DNA of 64,000 nucleotides from Bacteroides sp. Lineage in GTDB: Bacteria; Bacteroidota; Bacteroidia; Bacteroidales; Bacteroidaceae. Both the position numbers and the translations under genes were made by a program. Positions 61,282 through 64,000 of this stretch are shown here, in pieces (within the stretch, counting starts at the first letter, position 1; the number at the start of each line of letters is the position of its first letter). A model generated the notes under the pieces. The model did not search any database. It saw only the letters and a program-made list of their open reading frames with translations, and had not been told where the DNA came from. The stretch spans positions 1 through 64,000 of the forward strand of contig NZ_JASLER010000040.1 in the NCBI RefSeq assembly GCF_030151085.1, written 5' to 3'.

Positions 61282-63999
61282 TTATTTAAAAGAGAATAAT
61301 TCAAGTAATTTTCGCTTTTTTATAGGTTTGGCTAGGAAAGCATTACATCCTGCATCAAGAGCGCTGGTCTTATCAGAATCAAAGACATTGGCAGTAAGTG
61401 CAATAATAGGGAGCTCAACATTGAACTCCCGAATTTTCCGAGTTGCCTCCAAACCATCCATAACAGGCATTTTTAAATCCATAAGGACAAGATCGAATTT
61501 CTCGCAACGTACTTTCTCTACAGCATCTACACCATTCTCCACACGAGTAAGATTATAGTCTTTAAGCATGTGCCGCACTAAAGAATAGTTACTGTCATTG
61601 TCTTCAGCAATCAAAACCCGTATTTCCTTTCTATCAATACTATCCAATGCGGAATGCTGTTTGGATAATAGAGAAGATTTATCCACAAAATCCTGCTTAC
61701 TTATTTCACAAGGAATCCATGCCCAGAAAGTCGATCCTACACCAGCTTCGGAAGAAAGCCCTATTTCTCCTCCAGCAGCCTCAACAATTGCTTTGGAAAT
61801 AGCCAAGCCAAGTCCCGTACCTTGCGCAAATTCATTAAACTTCTGAAACCGTCCGAATACTCTGTCATGTAGCATCTTCGGAATACCTACTCCCGTATCT
61901 TCCACATAAATACGAATACCGTCCTTCTCAACAGTATAACCCATTTTTATATAACCCGACGGGGTACACTTTACAGCATTCGTTAGGAAGTTCATCCATA
62001 CTTGCTTCAAGCGGTTACTATCCAGATTCACCCAACAGTCCGGTTGAGTATTCTCTTGATAGAACCTGACTTCAGGATTTGTAACCTTGGGAGTAATCAT
62101 CATATACAGTTCATTACATACCTGAGATAAGTTAAACGTTTCCCGATGCCGTTCAAGAATTCCTGATTCTATTTTAGAAAGATCCAAAATATCATTAATC
62201 AATCGTAACAACAATTCATTATTAGACTCAATAATGCGCCAGTATTCTGCCTTTTCATCCGCATCATCGCTCTCTACCAGTAACTCGGAAAATCCAATAA
62301 TCGCGTTTAAAGGAGTTCGTATCTCATGACTCATATTAGCCAGAAAGGCAGATTTAAGTTTGTCAGAAAGTTCGGCTTTCTCTTTCAACTCCTTCAATTC
62401 TTGGGCCATCTTTTCCCATTTTGTATTATTGTATGATATTCCAGTATAACGAATGGCTTCTCCTCTTTTATCTTTCTCGGACGGAACGCCTGTAATAACC
62501 AGTGTTTGCCAATCTCGATCCCATTTAGTTCTGGAACGATATTGGAAGCTAAATCCTTTATTTTTCTTCTGAAGCATACAATCCATATTCTCAAGGAAGT
62601 GATCTGTATCGTCAGGATGAGTAACTTTCAAGTAATCAGAAATCATGATTGCTTTCTCAGAATGGTAATCGTTCACCGGATCATTGAAAGCCCTGAATTG
62701 TTTGCTTTCCACATCGAAATCCCAATATGACATACCAACCGTCTTGAATGTAAGCTCCATCTTATAGTTACGTTCTTTAAGCTCCTCATTCAATTGGTGG
62801 ATTTTAGATATGTTTTGCCGGAATCCTGTGAACCGCACAACCTCACCCTTTTTGGTATACTCAAAAGGAACCCCGGTAACATTGCAATATTGCCAAGAAT
62901 CATCATATTTTGTTTGCATGCGACAAGTAAAGTTAATATTAAACTTTTTGCCTGATAACATGGATTGGAAAACATCGTTAGCTAAAGACTGATCGTCCGA
63001 ATGAATCACCTCCTGATATTCTTTTACGGATATCAGTTTGTCTGAAGCATAGTTATTAACAGGATCATTATAAGACTCGAACTTTTGTGATCGTACGTCA
63101 AAGTCCCAGTGAACTATATCATTGACTTTCATAGCCAATTCACGCTTGGTAATAAGATCATGCGTTTTCTTCACCATTTGTATCTTTTCAGTCACATCCA
63201 GTTGTGTGCCTATAATCAAAAGCTTCCCACGGTGTTCGGAAGATAAGCGCAACCGGCTTTCATAATATCGGCATTGACTCGCCGATTCATCGTAAAAGCG
63301 AAAAGTGATCTGTCCTTGTTGCACTTCATTGTTTATCAGTTGGGAGAAGATTTGCATCAACTGGGCATAATCTTCCTTCAACATTCGTTTCTGCAATTTC
63401 TCTAAAGTATCGCAATTCTTTGTAATGGGATTTCCATATAAAGTATCGAATGCCTTTTTATGTACATCATATACCCACGACGACATGTTAGCAGTCTTCA
63501 TTGCCATTTCCAGATTTTTCTTACTTTCCTCAGTATGATATTCAGCTTCTTTCGTGGCTGTCACATCGTTGGTAAGCAGCATATAACCCAAAATTTTCTC
63601 CTGCTTGTTTCGTATAGGAACTACTTTAGCCTCATAGATAATCGTATTATTATTACGAGACTTATAATATTCCTGGTTTATACGGGCGAAATCATATTCA
63701 AATTCAAGTATGATGTCTTCACCGGATTGTATTTTTGCCTTGAGTTCTTCATCAACATAAGGACTATCGAAAAGATTAATCTTATCCATTACCATACTCA
63801 CATCCTCAACTCCATACATTTTCTTCGCATGCTCGTTTATACTGCGCAAGATGCCCTCTACATCATAGATTTCAATTCCTATCGGCAAATGGACAAATAC
63901 ACTTTCCGCAAACAAGATCTGATCCTGCAATAATGCAACTATTTCTCTCTCAAAAGAAGCTTTACTGTCTTCACTGTTTGCTGTTTCAAATTGATTCAT
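61282..63999 (-). CDS. Hybrid sensor histidine kinase with four PAS-like domains
   Basis: A 905-residue protein from ATG 63999; more coding sequence could lie beyond the window edge. No transmembrane helix or signal peptide is seen, so it is cytoplasmic. Domains: PAS-like 1 (about 25-140), 2 (165-285), 3 (290-400) and 4 (418-530), the last two near-duplicates; HisKA with LANMSHEIRTPLNAIIGFS (His about 557); HATPase with FLTNAVKCTPSG, VEDTGVGIP and GTGLGLAIS; C-terminal receiver (about 790-905) with IAEDNDSN and VLMDLKMPVMDG (phospho-Asp about 840). No DNA-binding output domain is present, so a phosphotransfer partner is expected. It converges on the pilus operon; a link is possible but unproven. 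Confidence 0.9.
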   Translation of the reverse strand: MNQFETANSEDSKASFEREIVALLQDQILFAESVFVHLPIGIEIYDVEGILRSINEHAKKMYGVEDVSMVMDKINLFDSPYVDEELKAKIQSGEDIILEFEYDFARINQEYYKSRNNNTIIYEAKVVPIRNKQEKILGYMLLTNDVTATKEAEYHTEESKKNLEMAMKTANMSSWVYDVHKKAFDTLYGNPITKNCDTLEKLQKRMLKEDYAQLMQIFSQLINNEVQQGQITFRFYDESASQCRYYESRLRLSSEHRGKLLIIGTQLDVTEKIQMVKKTHDLITKRELAMKVNDIVHWDFDVRSQKFESYNDPVNNYASDKLISVKEYQEVIHSDDQSLANDVFQSMLSGKKFNINFTCRMQTKYDDSWQYCNVTGVPFEYTKKGEVVRFTGFRQNISKIHQLNEELKERNYKMELTFKTVGMSYWDFDVESKQFRAFNDPVNDYHSEKAIMISDYLKVTHPDDTDHFLENMDCMLQKKNKGFSFQYRSRTKWDRDWQTLVITGVPSEKDKRGEAIRYTGISYNNTKWEKMAQELKELKEKAELSDKLKSAFLANMSHEIRTPLNAIIGFSELLVESDDADEKAEYWRIIESNNELLLRLINDILDLSKIESGILERHRETFNLSQVCNELYMMITPKVTNPEVRFYQENTQPDCWVNLDSNRLKQVWMNFLTNAVKCTPSGYIKMGYTVEKDGIRIYVEDTGVGIPKMLHDRVFGRFQKFNEFAQGTGLGLAISKAIVEAAGGEIGLSSEAGVGSTFWAWIPCEISKQDFVDKSSLLSKQHSALDSIDRKEIRVLIAEDNDSNYSLVRHMLKDYNLTRVENGVDAVEKVRCEKFDLVLMDLKMPVMDGLEATRKIREFNVELPIIALTANVFDSDKTSALDAGCNAFLAKPIKKRKLLELFSFK

Positions 64000-64000
64000 C

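Overview
The window looks like chromosome of a gut Bacteroides or close relative (phylum Bacteroidota). The evidence is two SusC/SusD outer-membrane import pairs, a Mfa/Fim-type (type V) pilus operon, many Bacteroidota-restricted families (DUF3575, DUF3868, DUF3836, DUF4270, DUF4907, DUF6078, DUF3857), and repeated matches to the Bacteroides sigma-ABfr promoter (TTTG, 19-21 bp, TAnnTTTG). I see no tRNA, rRNA, insertion sequence, prophage or CRISPR array, and do not assign a species.

Layout. 150-8128 (minus): SusC, SusD and a secreted histidine acid phosphatase, behind a membrane-anchored TPR/helix-turn-helix regulator. 8268-8849 (plus): a toxin-antitoxin locus with intact promoter and HigA-type antitoxin, but a HigB-like toxin reduced to 29 codons. 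8889-14100 (minus): a housekeeping cluster with methyltransferase, ftsX, DUF3098, uppP, truB, queA and folK. 14290-18174 (plus): two DUF3857/transglutaminase-like exported proteins, only the second with a catalytic triad. 18314-20779: a DUF6078 gene, 22-bp palindromic repeats, a possible 52-residue basic protein, a DUF3836 gene and a two-lobed aspartic protease gene carrying two nonsense codons. 20811-24530: miaB, a possible small RNA, a small membrane protein and a CoA-transferase.

24636-31775: a second SusC/SusD pair with a calcineurin-like phosphoesterase and a divergent ECF sigma factor without anti-sigma factor. 31785-36233 (minus): lpdA, DUF2007, a TlpA-like thioredoxin protein and a PBP4-type carboxypeptidase. 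36301-36646: an AraC-family remnant and another 22-bp-period palindromic array. 36878-43191: a surface module of BACON-like lipoprotein, DUF4907, kelch lipoprotein, DUF4270 lipoprotein and an outer-membrane barrel, then a LytTR regulator lacking the phospho-acceptor aspartate and a PH-like membrane protein. 43435-46994: a second lipoprotein/TPR/HTH regulator and nadB, whose promoter carries a 20-bp palindrome.

47501-60951 (plus) is the largest unit: a pilus operon with DUF3575, DUF3868/OmpA-like, a FimB/Mfa2-like anchor and six fimbrillin-like lipoproteins, including a 1031-residue protein with four serial modules and two proteins with GLUG-like repeats. A hybrid sensor kinase (61282-63999, minus) converges on it.

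Themes: both SusCD loci carry a phosphatase-type enzyme and no visible glycoside hydrolase, suggesting uptake of phosphorylated substrates. Three repeat loci share an exact 22-bp period but have different palindromic sequences. Several components are decayed or catalytically silent (HigB, aspartic protease, AraC, one DUF3857 protein, one response regulator). The best candidates for something little described are the 22-bp palindrome arrays and the expanded pilus operon.
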